A stretch of 13,208 nucleotides of DNA from Chloroflexota bacterium (GTDB lineage: Bacteria; Chloroflexota; Anaerolineae; Promineifilales; Promineifilaceae): the NCBI GenBank assembly GCA_024640485.1, contig JAHEEY010000080.1, forward strand, positions 1-13,208, written 5' to 3'. The notes under the pieces were generated by a model, which was not told the origin of the DNA, made no database searches, and saw nothing but the letters and a program-made list of their open reading frames with translations. The translations under genes and the position numbers were made by a program. Shown here piece after piece: positions 7,040-13,208 of the stretch (position 1 is its first letter; each line of letters starts with the position of its first letter).

Positions 7040-10000
7040 CTACAGATAGCCGAGTTCATCCAGAATGGCGCTGGCGGCAGCTGCCGACTCCGCGGTCAGC
7101 ACTTCCTTGATGCCGATGGCCAACCCGCCGACAGCCCGATCCCCTTTGAGTGCCGCCGCCAGCTCCTTGGCTATGGCCGCCCAGGGCGTTGGCTGGTCAT
7201 CATTCGGGATGTACAGCCGGGCATCTTCCTTCAGCAGCAGCACCGGCAGCTGCTCAGCCGGGCTGCGGAACTGTTCCTCGCCAACCGTCAGCTGGTAGTG
7301 AACCTGCACCTGGCTGGCCCGGATGACTTCTAGCGATCCCAGGAATCGAGTGCCGCGCCTCTCTTTTCCGCTGCCGCTGTCCGAAGCCAGCACCCGCTCG
7401 ATCAGCCCCCGCCGTTCAGCGATCCGCTGGCTGACGGATGTGTCCACCCGGCTGCGCGCTGGCTTATCCAATATCAGCCGGGCCGCCTGTGACAGGGGTA
7501 AGGCGCCCAATGCCGCCGCCGCTTCCGCTGTCGGCCCGGCCGCGGACAGCAGCCGATGGGACAGGCCGGCGAACTTGCTGCCCAATGCGGGATCATCGTT
7601 CAGCAGCAGTTGATCGGGCCGCTGCAGCCGGCCCGATCCATCCAGCAGCGACCGCTTGAGGGACAGCGGCTCCAGCAGATCCTCGCTGATGGCCCCCTGG
7701 GATAGCATAGTCCCCAGCGCCTGCCAGCATTGGTCTACAGTGTGCCGGTCGGCACGGTCCAAGGGCGTGTCCGCTTTCCAATTGTCCACGATTAGCGAAA
7801 CAGTCTCGATAATGTCTTCGGCCGACGGCTCGTCGCGGACCCCCAGCCATTGATGCAGCGCCGCCAGGGCGCTGTCGGTAACCGGTTCAGCCACATGAAC
7901 GCGGCCGCCCAGGAGGGTGACAGCAGAGCGAGAGGCGTAGCTGTGCAGCCCAGGGCGGAAGGAGCCGTCCATACAGGCCACCAGCGGCAGCCGGCTGAGC
8001 ACCTCCTGCAGATCGGAGTCGTCCCGCAGCTCGCCCAGCCGCTCCGCCAGCAGCCGGCTCAGCCGGTGGCGGGCGTCGGAAGCGATGTCAAGGTTGTTCT
8101 CCAGGACCCGGGGCATCTGGCTGTGCACATAGGTGTCGAAGTCCAGCTCCTGCACCCCCAGATCGCGCAAGAACTGCCGCCGTCCGCCGATGGCCTCCAG
8201 GTCGACAAAGCCGGAAATCCCCAGCGGGTCGTCGAAGCCGCCGGGAATGTAAAGCTGCGCCAGCGGCCGCAGCTCCCCGGCTACGGGGCACAAGGGCAGC
8301 CGGCAGATCTCTCGCTGCAGCCCGGGGTCATCGGCGAAAATCTCGATCTGGCCCGACTCAAACCAGCGGAACAGCGCCGGCAGGTCCAGCTTCCCCAACT
8401 GCCAACTGCGCTCCAGCTGGTCGGGGCCCATCTGGGCAAGCAGATCGACCGCCTGGCGCACCCCAAAATCGGGCACGTATTGGCCTGGGAACCCCCGGCT
8501 GCCGACGGCGTCATGCAGCCAGGCCAGCTCCGGGAACAGCGCCCTGGCCTCCGCCTTGCCCCGGAATACCTGCCGCAGCGGCTGCAGGGTCATCTGGTCG
8601 GTGACCACCACCGCGCAATGGGCCAGCGCCTGCAGCGCCCGCTGCCGCGCCTCGGGCTGGTAGGTGCGGCTGAGCCGGTCATCCATCAGCTCCCACAGCT
8701 TGGACCAGGCGCCTAGTTCCCTCAGGAACGGCGGGGCAGCGTACAGCGGGGTTGGCTTGTCCAGCCCCAACGCGATCAGGCTGCCGGCGATATCTTCGAT
8801 GGTCAGATCCCCGACGCCGATCTCCGGCCGGGCCATCAAGCCGAAATGGGGCGCCAGCTCTGGATGCACCAGGGGCAGCCCCAGCGACTGCAGCAGGTCC
8901 AGATCGAGATGGCTGGTGCCCCGGGCCAGCATCCTGGCCTCAGCCGGCAGCCGCCACTCCTCTTGTGAGGTAAACACGATCGGCTTTTCCGCCAGCAGCG
9001 GCGCCGCCTCTTCCCAGAAGCTGCCGAAAATGGGCGGCAGCTCTCCCTGTTCAGCCATCTGGCCCACGTCGGCCAGCTTCTGCAGCAGGTGCCACAGCCC
9101 TTGGGGCCCCAATTGAGCGGGCAGCGCATCCAAATGCCCCCGCACTGCCTGCGCGGCGCAGCGTATCGCCGCCCGATTCCATTCAGCTTGATAGCCGCTG
9201 CCGAAATGTATCCGCTTGCGATCGGTGGTGGGGTAGAAGTCGGCATTGATATGAAAGGGGAGGGGTGTGGCTGAGTCGGTGGGCAGCACCGCGAACAGCC
9301 GCCCCTGCCGGCCGAACGATTCGGCGGGCATCGCCAACCGGACCTGGCTGCGGCGAGACGCCTCAATCTGCCAGCGGTACGTTTCCTTCAGTCTGTCTGC
9401 CTCGGCTTCGAAATCCTTGTGGTACAGCAGCCAGGTCTTACTGCGCCCCTGGGCATCCCTTAGGATGATCCGGTCATCGTCCTGGGTCAACCGCTCGATC
9501 CGCTTGACCAGAATGCCGTTGTGCTTCACTTCCAGCCGCTGCAGCTGCTTCAGGAACAGGGCGGCCAGCTCAATCGCTTCACTGATGGCATCGACAAATG
9601 CCGGCAGCTGCTCAAGCTGGATCGCTTCGATCCGCAAGGTCCGCCGCACCTGGGAGCGTTCGTCAAATGACCAGGGCAGGATGAATTGGGTCCCTTCGGT
9701 AGCCAGGGCACGTTCCTGGATGCGGCGCTCCGGGGCGGCATCGGGCCGGATGATCCAGTGCCGGTTGTTGGACAAAATCTCAGGCCGGTCGGTGATCTGG
9801 TAGACGGCGATGAAGCCCAGCCCAAAGGCGCCGGTGGTGCCGCTTTCCTCACGCTTGCCGCCGCTGGCGATGTTCTGCAGCCGCTCAAAATCCACCTGCC
9901 GGAAGACGCCGTTGTTTTCCACCACCAACGCCTGATCGGTGACGTCAAACGACATCCAGGTCGCCTGGGGCTGGCCCGCCTCAATGACCACATCATCAGC

Positions 10001-10117
10001 GTTCTGAATCAGCTCGTACGCCAGGGTGTTGATCCCCTGCATATCCCTGAGCTGCGCCTCCAGAAATCCGAGGTAATTGACGTCTTGCGGCCGGTAGGTG
10101 AACTCTTCAGATGCCAT
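7040..10117 (-). CDS. Large sacsin-like protein with N-terminal GHKL (Hsp90-type) ATP-binding domain
   Basis: This is a 1025-residue cytoplasmic protein. The first 310 residues resemble the ATPase and middle part of a sacsin repeat. The N-box is YELIQNADD with E35, N39 and D42. A G1-like stretch ENNGVF is at 67-72, and IASGGK is at 83-88. The lid glycines are GAFGLGFIAVYQITDRPEI at 96-114, and the sacsin-like segment GRLFAVLPTDSATPLPFHIN lies at 272-291, leading into DRKRIHFGSG. The Hsp90 D-x-G-x-G aspartate appears as asparagine here. The remaining 700 residues are rich in leucine and charged residues; I recognise no nuclease, DUF3883 or J domain there. Relatives are thought to be chaperone-like; some prokaryotic ones occur in defence or DNA-modification loci. 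I chose the ATG at 10117 (purine-rich GGAAAGAGAGAG upstream). The frame is open to 10270 but that extension does not look like the family. The role is unknown. Confidence 0.85.
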   Translation of the reverse strand: MASEEFTYRPQDVNYLGFLEAQLRDMQGINTLAYELIQNADDVVIEAGQPQATWMSFDVTDQALVVENNGVFRQVDFERLQNIASGGKREESGTTGAFGLGFIAVYQITDRPEILSNNRHWIIRPDAAPERRIQERALATEGTQFILPWSFDERSQVRRTLRIEAIQLEQLPAFVDAISEAIELAALFLKQLQRLEVKHNGILVKRIERLTQDDDRIILRDAQGRSKTWLLYHKDFEAEADRLKETYRWQIEASRRSQVRLAMPAESFGRQGRLFAVLPTDSATPLPFHINADFYPTTDRKRIHFGSGYQAEWNRAAIRCAAQAVRGHLDALPAQLGPQGLWHLLQKLADVGQMAEQGELPPIFGSFWEEAAPLLAEKPIVFTSQEEWRLPAEARMLARGTSHLDLDLLQSLGLPLVHPELAPHFGLMARPEIGVGDLTIEDIAGSLIALGLDKPTPLYAAPPFLRELGAWSKLWELMDDRLSRTYQPEARQRALQALAHCAVVVTDQMTLQPLRQVFRGKAEARALFPELAWLHDAVGSRGFPGQYVPDFGVRQAVDLLAQMGPDQLERSWQLGKLDLPALFRWFESGQIEIFADDPGLQREICRLPLCPVAGELRPLAQLYIPGGFDDPLGISGFVDLEAIGGRRQFLRDLGVQELDFDTYVHSQMPRVLENNLDIASDARHRLSRLLAERLGELRDDSDLQEVLSRLPLVACMDGSFRPGLHSYASRSAVTLLGGRVHVAEPVTDSALAALHQWLGVRDEPSAEDIIETVSLIVDNWKADTPLDRADRHTVDQCWQALGTMLSQGAISEDLLEPLSLKRSLLDGSGRLQRPDQLLLNDDPALGSKFAGLSHRLLSAAGPTAEAAAALGALPLSQAARLILDKPARSRVDTSVSQRIAERRGLIERVLASDSGSGKERRGTRFLGSLEVIRASQVQVHYQLTVGEEQFRSPAEQLPVLLLKEDARLYIPNDDQPTPWAAIAKELAAALKGDRAVGGLAIGIKEVLTAESAAAASAILDELGYL

Positions 10118-10443
10118 CGCTCTCTCTTTCCGTACACGGTAGTAGCAGCTATTGAGCTGGACGATAATGTGAAATACAGTGGAACGGGCGCGGCTGCGTG
10201 CCGCCAGCTCATAGCGTTCCCGGACAATCCATGGAGCGCCAGTTTCCCCAGGCTGCCCCACAGCTTCCACATGCCTATTGTGCGTCTATTCCAGCCAAAA
10301 CACAAGACTTCTCCGGCCGTTTAACAGGCGTTCAGCCAAACCAAAAAAGACACAGCGGTAGGGTCCGCGGCGTCTTCTCTGGAAGCTGTTTATGAGATTA
10401 AGCCCCACCAGCGGCTGAGCCGTTCGCGCTTTCGGGCCTTTGC
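10118..10443. other. Gene-free stretch between folE and the sacsin-like gene
   Basis: These 326 bases hold the folE-operon terminator at its folE end and must contain the promoter of the sacsin-like gene near 10118-10250, where no convincing -35/-10 pair stands out. Short frames here have no recognisable protein features. Confidence 0.5.
10343..10376 (-). terminator. Rho-independent terminator of the selenoprotein-folE operon
   Basis: Read on the minus strand, AAGAC (10376-10372) pairs with GTCTT (10351-10347). A further G-U and C-G pair and, after one mismatch, GCGG with CCGC enclose the loop ACCCTA. A run of six T follows directly (10348-10343). It lies about 70 bases after the folE stop. 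Confidence 0.7.
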
Positions 10444-11121
10444 CTATCGAATCAGGCTCAAGAACTCCTTACGCATCTCGCGGTCTTCTTTGAATTCGCC
10501 GTAGAATGCGGTGGTGAACATCACCGGGTGTTCTTTCTTGACACCGCGCATCATAGAGCACATATGCTGCCCTTCGACAGCAACCGCCACCCCGGCAGGC
10601 TGCAGGATTTCCTGGATGATATCGCCGATCTGGTGGGTCATCCGCTCCTGGACCTGCAGACGGCGGGCAAACATGTCCACCAGCCGCGGTATCTTGGAGA
10701 GGCCGATCACTTTGCCGGAGGCGATGTAAGCCACATGGGCCCTGCCGTAAAAGGGAAGCATGTGGTGCTCGCACATGCTGAAATACTCGATGTCACGCAC
10801 CAGCACCATCTCGCCGTATTCCACATCGAATAGGGCGTTGTTGACCAGCTTCACTGGATCAACCTGGTAGCCCGCCAGCAGCTCATCGTACATCCGGGCG
10901 ACCCGCCCTGGGGTGCCGGCAAGCCCGTCTCTGGTCGGGTCCTCACCAACATTGGCCAATATGGTCGAGACGGCACGCTCTACTTCCTGTTTGGCGGAAT
11001 CTTTATCAGGATGCTGATAGTCGACTATCCCATTAGGCCGGATAGCGAACTCTGAAATCGTGCCGTTGTGATGCCCATTGCCGTTTTTCAGGTGGGCCGA
11101 AATGCCGAATTTATTAATCAT
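10444..11121 (-). CDS. folE: GTP cyclohydrolase I
   Basis: FolE converts GTP to 7,8-dihydroneopterin triphosphate, the first step to tetrahydrofolate and other pterins. It is 225 residues long. The zinc ligands are C117 and H120 in SMCEHHMLPF and C188 in HMCSMMRGVKK, each seven residues later than in E. coli (C110, H113, C181). The GEDPTRDGLAGTPGRVARM stretch at 59-77 is typical of the family. The first 40 residues are a poorly conserved, Asn/His/Gly-containing extension. GGAG lies nine bases before the ATG. The gene begins 38 bases after the stop of the peroxiredoxin-like selenoprotein gene and shares its terminator, so the two are probably one transcript. No other folate genes are adjacent, which suggests a supplementary or stress-regulated copy (inference). 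Confidence 0.96.
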   Translation of the reverse strand: MINKFGISAHLKNGNGHHNGTISEFAIRPNGIVDYQHPDKDSAKQEVERAVSTILANVGEDPTRDGLAGTPGRVARMYDELLAGYQVDPVKLVNNALFDVEYGEMVLVRDIEYFSMCEHHMLPFYGRAHVAYIASGKVIGLSKIPRLVDMFARRLQVQERMTHQIGDIIQEILQPAGVAVAVEGQHMCSMMRGVKKEHPVMFTTAFYGEFKEDREMRKEFLSLIR

Positions 11122-11159
11122 GTGATTACGCTCCGTACTGATGCCAACGCAGCCACGAA

Positions 11160-11705
11160 CTACGCGTACGCTTTGGCGATAAACGATATCAGATCGGGAT
11201 CGTCTCCAGCAAACTCGCTGTAATACGCCCGCTGAACGACGCCATCTGTATCGATGAGGAAGGTGCCTCCCAACATCTTGCTGTTGCCAGTCGACTGTCC
11301 CTGGCTGTGCCCATTCTTGGCGGCGCCTGCGCCCGCCTTGACTGTCTTCAGGCTGAGCAGCTGGGATAACTTCCCTTCGCCCAGTCCGTACAGCGGGTAA
11401 GCCTCACTCTCAACGTCTGCCAGGCAGACCGCGTTTGGTGCCAGACTGCCGCAGTACCGCTCAGCGTGTTTCGGCTGTCCCAGCCCGACTGCTACCAGCT
11501 GGTATCCGGCGCCCTTGATCTCTTCTGAATGCTGCCCCAACTGGGCAAGCCAATTTCGGCAAAGTATTCAACCGAAATGGCGCAGGAATGTAAGAACCGT
11601 TGGCCCGTTGGCCCACAGATCTTTGAGTTCAACTGAATTGCCGTGGATGTCTACCACGGCTGTCGACGGTGCTTTGTCGCCAACCGATAGTCTCTTTGGT
11701 TTCAT
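11160..11705 (-). CDS. Peroxiredoxin-like (AhpC/TSA_2, PRXL2/SelL-type) selenoprotein with UxxC active site
   Basis: This is a 181-residue thioredoxin-fold protein if the TGA at 11570-11568 (codon 46) is read as selenocysteine. The frame is intact on both sides: before it GPTVLTFLRHFG, after it ILCRNWLAQLGQHSEEIKG. Non-selenium relatives have FLRHFGCxFCRexLAQL, so the TGA replaces exactly the first cysteine of CxxC, leaving C49 as partner. Downstream family features are AVGLGQPKHAERYCG at 72-86, ATP-less GHSQGQSTGNSKMLGGTFLID near 132-152 and the C-terminal AYYSEFAGDDPDL. I chose the ATG at 11705, six bases after AGGAG; an in-frame ATG at 11711 abuts that site. The likely role is thiol/selenol reduction of peroxides or disulfides. 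A conventional caller would keep only 11160-11540, from a TTG. folE follows after 38 bases. No sel genes are in the window. Confidence 0.85.
11526..11570 (-). other. In-frame UGA (Sec) codon and candidate bacterial SECIS stem-loop
   Basis: Counting from the U of UGA, bases 1-5 (UGAAU) pair with 41-45 (AUUCA). Bases 10-13 (UGCC) pair with 35-38 (GGCA), and 16-21 (AAUUGG) with 27-32 (CCAGUU, one U-G pair), leaving the apical loop CUUGC at 22-26. The loop begins 18 bases after the UGA, within the range described for bacterial SECIS elements. It contains a G, which becomes the first loop base if the top G-C pair opens. A bulged U as in E. coli fdhF is not obvious. Confidence 0.72.
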
Positions 11706-11758
11706 TTTCATCTCCTGATGAAGAATACGGGCTTTCGCGCCCTCGCTCGTTTCATCTA

Positions 11759-11802
11759 TGAGACAATAATATCACAAAACATAGACAAATAATGTACAAA
11801 CT
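11759..11802. repeat. Four tandem 11-bp repeats with ACAA core (CarH/LitR-like operator?)
   Basis: The units are tgagACAATaa (11759-11769), tatcACAAAac (11770-11780), atagACAAAta (11781-11791) and atgtACAAAct (11792-11802). The core recurs at exactly 11-bp steps in an AT-rich island. The array lies 54-97 bases upstream of the selenoprotein start. Tandem 11-bp direct repeats with an ACA core are what MerR-type CarH/LitR B12 photoreceptors bind, as tetramers. The regulator gene is not in the window. Confidence 0.55.
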
Positions 11803-12107
11803 AATCTTGCATTCATAAACGCGGTCCCTCTGGCGGCACAGCTGGCGATGGCTCTTGCCCTGTTCAAATCCAGAAAACCCTTTATACTTGGGCGGTTCTG
11901 TGCGCCAAATGGCCGAGGATGGTCCGGCGGCGGCAGGGAATATGATTTCGTGACAGTGGGTGTGAAGCGGCAGCCGCGGGCCTGCCAGGGACGGTTGACA
12001 TCAGCCGACCGGAGACGCACGCGGGAATTATGCCCGAGGCTGGCTGATTTGTGCTGCCGCTGCCGGTCAGCGATGCGGCCGCTGGCCCACGTCAAAAAGG
12101 ACACAAT
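11803..12107. other. Non-coding region upstream of cysD, with a branched stem
   Basis: No gene is convincing here. ATCAGCC (12000-12006) pairs with GGCTGAT (12042-12048) and encloses the hairpin CGGG/CCCG (12022-12025/12033-12036, 7-base loop). TTGACA at 11995-12000 is a perfect -35 box, but no -10 lies at 16-18 bases. The sequence is GC-rich with several other short dyads. I do not recognise a SAM, cobalamin or T-box signature. It should contain the cysDN promoter. Confidence 0.35.
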
Positions 12108-13004
12108 ATGGTCTACAACCATCTGAAGATATTGGAATCGGAAGCCATCTACGTGATGCGGGAGGTGGCGGCCCAATTTGAACGGCCGTACCTGCTCTTT
12201 TCCGGCGGCAAGGATTCGATCATTCTGGCCCATCTGGCCCGCAAAGCGTTCTACCCCGGCTCCATTCCCTTTACCCTGCTCCACGTCGATACCGGACACA
12301 ACTTCCCGGAGACCCTGGCCTTCCGCGACCAGCTGATGGAGAAGTTGGGCGCCCGGCTGGTGGTCCGCTACGTGCAGGACAGCATCGACCAGGGACGTGC
12401 CGTGGAAGAGGTTGGCCCATTCGCCAGCCGCAACGGGCTGCAGACGGTGACTCTGCTGGACGCCCTGGCGGAGTTCAAGGTAGATGCCGCCATCGGCGGC
12501 GCCCGACGGGATGAGGAGAAAGCCCGGGCCAAAGAGCGGTTCTTCTCTCACCGGGACGAATTCGGCCAATGGGACCCCAAGAACCAGCGTCCGGAGCTGT
12601 GGAACCTGTACAACGGGCGCAAGCTGCCTAAAGAGAACTTCCGGGTATTTCCGATCAGCAACTGGACTGAACTGGACGTGTGGCAGTATCTGCAGATGGA
12701 GCAGATCGAACTGCCCTCCCTCTACTTCTCTCATGAGCGGGACGTGATCGACCGGGATGGGGTGCTGCTGGCCGCCTCCGAGGTGGTCTATGCCGTCGGC
12801 GAAGAAAAAGTCGAGCGCAGAGTGGTCCGCTTCCGCACCATCGGCGACATGACCTGCACCGGCGCGGTAGAGTCCAATGCTGGTGATCTCAACGATATCG
12901 TCGCCGAGGTCGCTTCCGCCCGGGTCACCGAACGAGGGGCCAGAGCGGATGACAAGCGCTCCGAAGCCGCCATGGAAGACAGAAAGAAGCAGGGGTATTT
13001 CTAA
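12108..13004 (+). CDS. cysD: Sulfate adenylyltransferase subunit 2 (ATP sulfurylase small subunit)
   Basis: CysD forms adenosine 5'-phosphosulfate from ATP and sulfate, driven by GTP hydrolysis in its partner CysN; this is the first step of sulfate assimilation. The protein has 298 residues. The PP-loop SGGKDS at 32-37 follows ERPYLLF. Other family landmarks are LLHVDTGHNFPET, AAIGGARRDEEKARAKERFFS, FPISNWTELDVWQYL and the C-terminal MEDRKKQGYF. I chose the ATG at 12108, with AAGGA six bases upstream; the frame is open to 12051 but that stretch is not conserved. The stop overlaps the cysN start (TAATG), so translation is coupled. Confidence 0.97.
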   Translation: MVYNHLKILESEAIYVMREVAAQFERPYLLFSGGKDSIILAHLARKAFYPGSIPFTLLHVDTGHNFPETLAFRDQLMEKLGARLVVRYVQDSIDQGRAVEEVGPFASRNGLQTVTLLDALAEFKVDAAIGGARRDEEKARAKERFFSHRDEFGQWDPKNQRPELWNLYNGRKLPKENFRVFPISNWTELDVWQYLQMEQIELPSLYFSHERDVIDRDGVLLAASEVVYAVGEEKVERRVVRFRTIGDMTCTGAVESNAGDLNDIVAEVASARVTERGARADDKRSEAAMEDRKKQGYF

Positions 13005-13208
13005 TGAACAGCGACAAGAAGAGACAGATAGAACTGCTTCGATTCTCCACCGCCGGCAGCGTCGATGACGGCAAAAGTACCCTCATAGGCCGGCTGCTGT
13101 ACGATTCCAAATCGATTTTCGAAGACCAGATGGAAGCGTTGACCCTGGCCAGCCTCAATCGGGGGGACGACACGGTCGACCTGGCCCTGCTGACCGACGG
13201 CCTGAGGG
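13004..13208 (+). CDS. cysN: Sulfate adenylyltransferase subunit 1 (GTPase), N-terminal part
   Basis: CysN is the EF-Tu-like GTPase subunit of ATP sulfurylase; GTP hydrolysis drives APS formation by CysD. The window shows 68 codons. They contain the P-loop GSVDDGKST at 18-26, then LIGRLLYDSKSIFEDQ and LALLTDGLR, the sequence that normally runs into the switch I region. The ATG overlaps the cysD stop by one base, and AGGGG lies about eight bases upstream. The rest lies beyond the window, so whether the gene is fused to an APS kinase (CysNC) cannot be told. Confidence 0.95.
   Translation, partial: MNSDKKRQIELLRFSTAGSVDDGKSTLIGRLLYDSKSIFEDQMEALTLASLNRGDDTVDLALLTDGLR

Noticed and set aside
7850..8716. 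288-codon plus-strand open frame
   Set aside because: It lies wholly antisense to the sacsin-like gene; its Gln/Pro/Arg-rich translation is typical of shadow frames.
10118..10270. N-terminal extension of the sacsin-like protein
   Set aside because: The extra 51 codons show no family-like sequence, and the ATG at 10117 has a purine-rich upstream site and leads straight into the ATPase domain.
11160..11540. A 126-residue gene starting at TTG 11540
   Set aside because: It lacks the active-site half of the thioredoxin fold. The same frame continues upstream through one TGA to a proper ATG with a ribosome site, so the short form is an artefact of reading TGA as stop.
11568..11570. TGA as a nonsense mutation making a pseudogene
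   Set aside because: It falls precisely on the catalytic cysteine position, there are no other stops or frameshifts in the frame, and a SECIS-like stem follows. Not fully excluded without genome-wide sel genes.
11862..11872. GTTCAAATCC-like string resembling a tRNA T-loop or the tRNA-Sec anticodon arm
   Set aside because: Flanking bases do not form the needed 5-bp stem, and no acceptor or D arm can be built around it.
11772..12734. 320-codon open frame on the minus strand across cysD
   Set aside because: It is antisense to the well-supported cysD gene, low in recognisable protein features, and arises from GC-rich codon bias.

Overview
The window is about 13.2 kb of GC-rich, densely packed bacterial DNA. 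There is no rRNA, tRNA, CRISPR array or insertion sequence that I can see. The organism respires with oxygen (cytochrome bd oxidase, heme A synthase) and assimilates sulfate (CysDN). The gene mix and the paired lipoprotein and CCAHR-type membrane protein would fit Chloroflexota or a similar environmental lineage, but this is a low-confidence guess from protein style only.

Layout. Bases 1-2003 (minus) hold cydB (cut by the window edge) and cydA, a quinol oxidase operon. A plausible promoter lies near 2131-2159, with a pair of 10-bp direct repeats just upstream of it. Divergent to this, 2306-3258 (plus) is a two-gene unit: a small membrane protein with a CCAHR motif and a lipoprotein of unknown function. 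A DHA2-type MFS exporter follows at 3413-4813 (plus), perhaps translated from a leaderless mRNA. It converges on heme A synthase ctaA (4898-5944, minus) across a shared two-way terminator. Upstream of ctaA on the minus strand are a PfkB-family sugar kinase (6005-6943) and a 1025-residue sacsin-like GHKL ATPase (7040-10117).

The most interesting part is 10343-11802. It holds a minus-strand operon of a peroxiredoxin-like gene followed by folE, closed by a terminator. The peroxiredoxin-like gene (11160-11705) has an in-frame TGA exactly where this family has the first cysteine of its CxxC motif, giving UxxC. A good stem-loop begins at the TGA, as bacterial selenocysteine insertion needs. I read it as a selenoprotein that ordinary gene calling would truncate. 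Upstream lie four tandem 11-bp repeats, each with an ACAA core, resembling the operators of B12-dependent CarH/LitR light regulators. folE is a known member of light-response regulons in other bacteria, so light or oxidative-stress control of this operon is a testable idea.

The window ends with cysD and the start of cysN (12108-13208, plus), the two subunits of ATP sulfurylase, with overlapping stop and start codons.
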